A stretch of 64,000 bases of DNA. Origin: Patagioenas fasciata (Eukaryota; Chordata; Aves; Columbiformes; Columbidae). The notes beneath the pieces were generated by a model. The model was not told where the DNA came from. It made no database searches and saw only the letters and a list, made by a program, of their open reading frames with translations. Shown here piece by piece: positions 61,598 through 64,000 of the stretch (position 1 is its first letter; each line of letters opens with the position of its first letter). The stretch lies in contig NC_092522.1 in NCBI RefSeq assembly GCF_037038585.1, positions 124,540,661-124,604,660 on the forward strand, in the 5' to 3' direction. The position numbers and the translations under genes were made by a program.

Positions 61598-63822
61598 CTA
61601 CACCACCACCTCTGTGATGTGCAGAAGAGCGTCAGCCCTGCGCTGGAGATCCAGTCGCACCATCTGCTCCCACTCCATGGCGTCTGTGGGTTCCGAGTTC
61701 CCAGCGATGCAGAAATACTTCAGTGCAGCCCTCAGTCTCCTTTTCACGTTGGCCCAGGAGTACCGGATGCGCTGCTGCCGACTGAAGCCCGGCTCCAAGC
61801 CCTTGAACCCCACTGCTGGCAGCGGCTCCAGCGCAGCCCTGCGCAGCCGCTCCAGGGCCACAGGGGTAGGGGGCTGTGCCCATGCGGGCCAGAGATACGT
61901 GGGCAACGTGTTGGGGAGAGGTTCCCCCTGCCCAGCCGGCTGCAGGTCTGGCGCAGCCCTTGTGTCCTTCTTGGCCAGTCCTGTCTGTCCCTCTGGTGTC
62001 CCCTGGGCGCTGAGGATGGGACACGACACCTGCGAGGTCTCACTGTCCCCAGGCCTACTGGACCGCGTGGAGACCGTGCTGGGGAGAGACCCGCCCTGGC
62101 CAGCCGGCTGCAGGTCTGCGCTGCCGGCACCGCCGCGTTTTGTGCAAGGCTGCTGCTCAGGAGAAGCCCTGATGTCCTGCCCATCCAGTCCCATCTGTCC
62201 CTGTGGTGTCCTGAGGACAGCGTACGGGGCTTTCGAGCTTTTGCTGCCCGAAAGGCTTATGGGCTCGTCGCGGTCCGCGTGGCTCCTTTGGCCGAGCAGC
62301 TGGTCTTTCTCCCACGTGTAGACTGGCTTCCCACCGATGACCAGCTCAAATTTCAGTTCCAGCTTCATCTCCACCACTTGGCCCTTGGCCACCACCAGGT
62401 AGTATCCGTGGAGGAAGACGACCAGCATGGGCAGGTCCTGTTGTTCCTGGGGCTCGCTGCAGTGCGGGCAGCTGCTGGTGACGCACCGACGGCACTGCAG
62501 GCAGACCAGATATTCTCTGCTCTTGGATTTGTGCAAGGCTGGAGTCGCGCTCTTCTGAGATGTTGCCTTTGGCTCCTCCATCAGGTCGTGGCAGACTTTG
62601 GTCATGTCCAGGGAGTCCATCAGGGATCTGCTGAGCTCTTCCATGTTACCGATGGAGTGCTGGTTCCTGGGGAGCTCGGAGCTGCTGTCAGCACGGGAAC
62701 GTCCACCTGGAGCCTTGTTTTCTGTCTCCTGGGGGAGCTCCCTTGCAGAGGCTGCTTCCCCACCGCAGCTGCTTCTCCACGATTCTCCTTGCTGGGGAAT
62801 GCACTGGCTGTGGGGGAAAGAGCGGCTGGACTGTGGGGGCTGCTGTGGGGCAGGACAGACCCAGCACCCTCTCTCTGCCTTCTCCCGTCCCATGGGAGAT
62901 CTCCCAGCTCCCCGGTGCCAGCCCTGCCAGCTCTGGGATCGCTGGCTGAGCTGGGGACCTGGGGACACGGGCCAAGCCCAGCCCAGCAGCGTGAGGGCAG
63001 AACGAGGGGCTGGGAACCTTCAGCCCAAGGCAGGGGCTCCCGAGGGGCTGCCCCTGCAGGGAAGGGCTCTCCTTACCCAGACCTGGAGCTCTCTGCAGAC
63101 ACCTCCTTGCTTTCACAGGGCTCTGGCTGCGATGGGCTCCCTTGGCCGGGAGCCGCAGTCTTGACCAGGGCAGCTCTGGGACGGGGCTGCTTCCCCATGG
63201 GGTCCGTCCCTCTGCTGCTCTGAGGTTTCATCCTCACAGAGGTGCCCTGTCCGCAGGAAGCAAAGCCCGGGTCAGTGTGGGGTGTCCCCCCTCGGCCAGG
63301 AAACAAGGACCCTGGGAAGGGTGGCTGGAGTGACAGGGACAGGAGTGGCCCAGCCCCAAGCCTGGTGCCCAGCGGAGGTGGCTCGGTGGCTCCATGGCAG
63401 GGGCCCGGCTGGGTGGGCAATGGCCACTGCTCACTGTTCCCTCCCAAAACGGGGCCCAGGACAGACACTGACCTTGGCCTTGATGTTGCTGGCCCAACGG
63501 GCCATGTAGATGCTCACACCCATGCTGCCCAGCGAGGTGATGATGCGGGGCAGCAGGATGTTGCAGAGGATCCAGACAGTCAGGAAGAAGATGAAGATCA
63601 GCAGGATCAGCTGCCAATCCCCCATGTTCCTGACGCAGCGCCTGAATCTCCTCTGGGGTCTCTGCAGGACAAGGGGATGTGCAAAGTGTCAGCTGGGGAG
63701 GCCGAGAAACCCGGCGAGATCCCCGGGGCGAGGAGAGGTTGGGGTGACACCGAAGCACCCGCTCCTACCTGCGCCTTTGCTTTTCTTTCCATCTCTGATG
63801 TGCTTTCCACACACTTGCCCAT
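61598..63822 (-). CDS. Unrecognised membrane protein gene, array copy 5
   Basis: Exons 63769-63822, 63473-63661, 63077-63246 and 61598-62807, all in phase. It is nearly the same as copy 3, with the same MGKCVESTSEM start, ILCNIL membrane variant, MKPQSS patch in exon 3 and CGGEAAS in exon 4. In the exon 4 protein the only differences noticed from copy 3 are STVST against SAAST; in exon 3, LVKTAA against LGKTAA. Promoter elements are present upstream, just inside the window edge. Confidence 0.8.
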
Positions 63823-64000
63823 CTCACTTGCTCGCTTGCTCACTGGCTCGCGTGCAGTCAAAGTGACACCTGAGCCTCCCCGAAACCCACTTAAATAGGG
63901 GCCACGTTTGTGATGCACCGGTGACATCACAGTGACACACAAGGGCTGCCCGGTGACCCAGGGCTGAGCTGGCACAGGGGATGGTGCAGCCGCCCCAGAG

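Larger units (their letters stand above)
37717..64000. repeat. Tandem array of about 5.75-kb gene-bearing units
   Basis: The founder-like part (unit 1) spans 37717-41714. Full chimeric units are unit 2 at 41715-47454 (5,740 bp), unit 3 at 47455-53213 (5,759 bp) and unit 4 at 53214-58978 (5,765 bp). Unit 5 starts at 58979 and is cut by the window edge. Each full unit contains, in plus-strand order: a CR1 tail, a direct copy of about 26890-27650, a CR1 tail, an inverted copy of about 31613-31893, and a copy of 37717-41714. Identity between units is very high by eye, with scattered substitutions and small indels. Confidence 0.95.

Overview
The window looks like avian nuclear DNA. It is GC-rich, its multi-exon genes have short introns, and it is full of truncated CR1 LINE 3' ends. 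The protein-coding genes are vertebrate orthologues with full-length exon sets.

Layout. (1) Positions 1-1490: the last exon and probable 3' UTR of a plus-strand fibrinogen-domain gene. (2) 3424-10560, minus strand: STMN4 (stathmin-4/RB3), five canonical coding exons plus an upstream 5' exon and a CCAAT/CRE-like promoter. (3) 10560-14770: intergenic, with a CR1, an isolated TATA/CCAAT promoter-like cluster and an AAAAT microsatellite. (4) 14771-21600, minus strand: TRIM35 (RING, B-box, coiled coil, PRY-SPRY), reconstructed to 493 aa. (5) 20460-22745: irregular GC-rich and C-rich tandem repeats that produce long spurious ORFs. (6) 23321-37570, minus strand: DRC1 (nexin-dynein regulatory complex subunit 1), 17 exons giving 742 aa, with a nearly perfect 1,047-bp internal tandem duplication that doubles two exons. 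(7) 37717-64000: a tandem array of units of about 5.75 kb. Each carries one copy of an unrecognised four-exon minus-strand gene of about 540 aa, predicted to be a single-pass membrane protein with a CxxCxxC...CxxC cluster. Five copies are visible, all apparently intact; the array runs off the right edge.

The array is the most unusual part. Units 2-5 are chimeras. Each joins a direct copy of a DRC1 segment (including exon 12), an inverted copy of DRC1 intron 6 plus the start of exon 7, and a copy of the region from just upstream of the DRC1 promoter through the unknown gene. Most joints fall inside CR1 copies, which suggests CR1-mediated ectopic recombination followed by tandem amplification. 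Copies 3 and 5 are nearly identical over most of the gene-bearing part, pointing to a recent two-unit duplication or gene conversion.

STMN4 and TRIM35 are also neighbours in mammals. DRC1 encodes an axonemal protein and has an RFX-type X-box just upstream. The amplified gene has a compact TATA plus CRE-like promoter, so germline expression is a reasonable but untested guess. Exon boundaries were placed by eye from splice sites, phase continuity and remembered human proteins. No alignment or database search was run.
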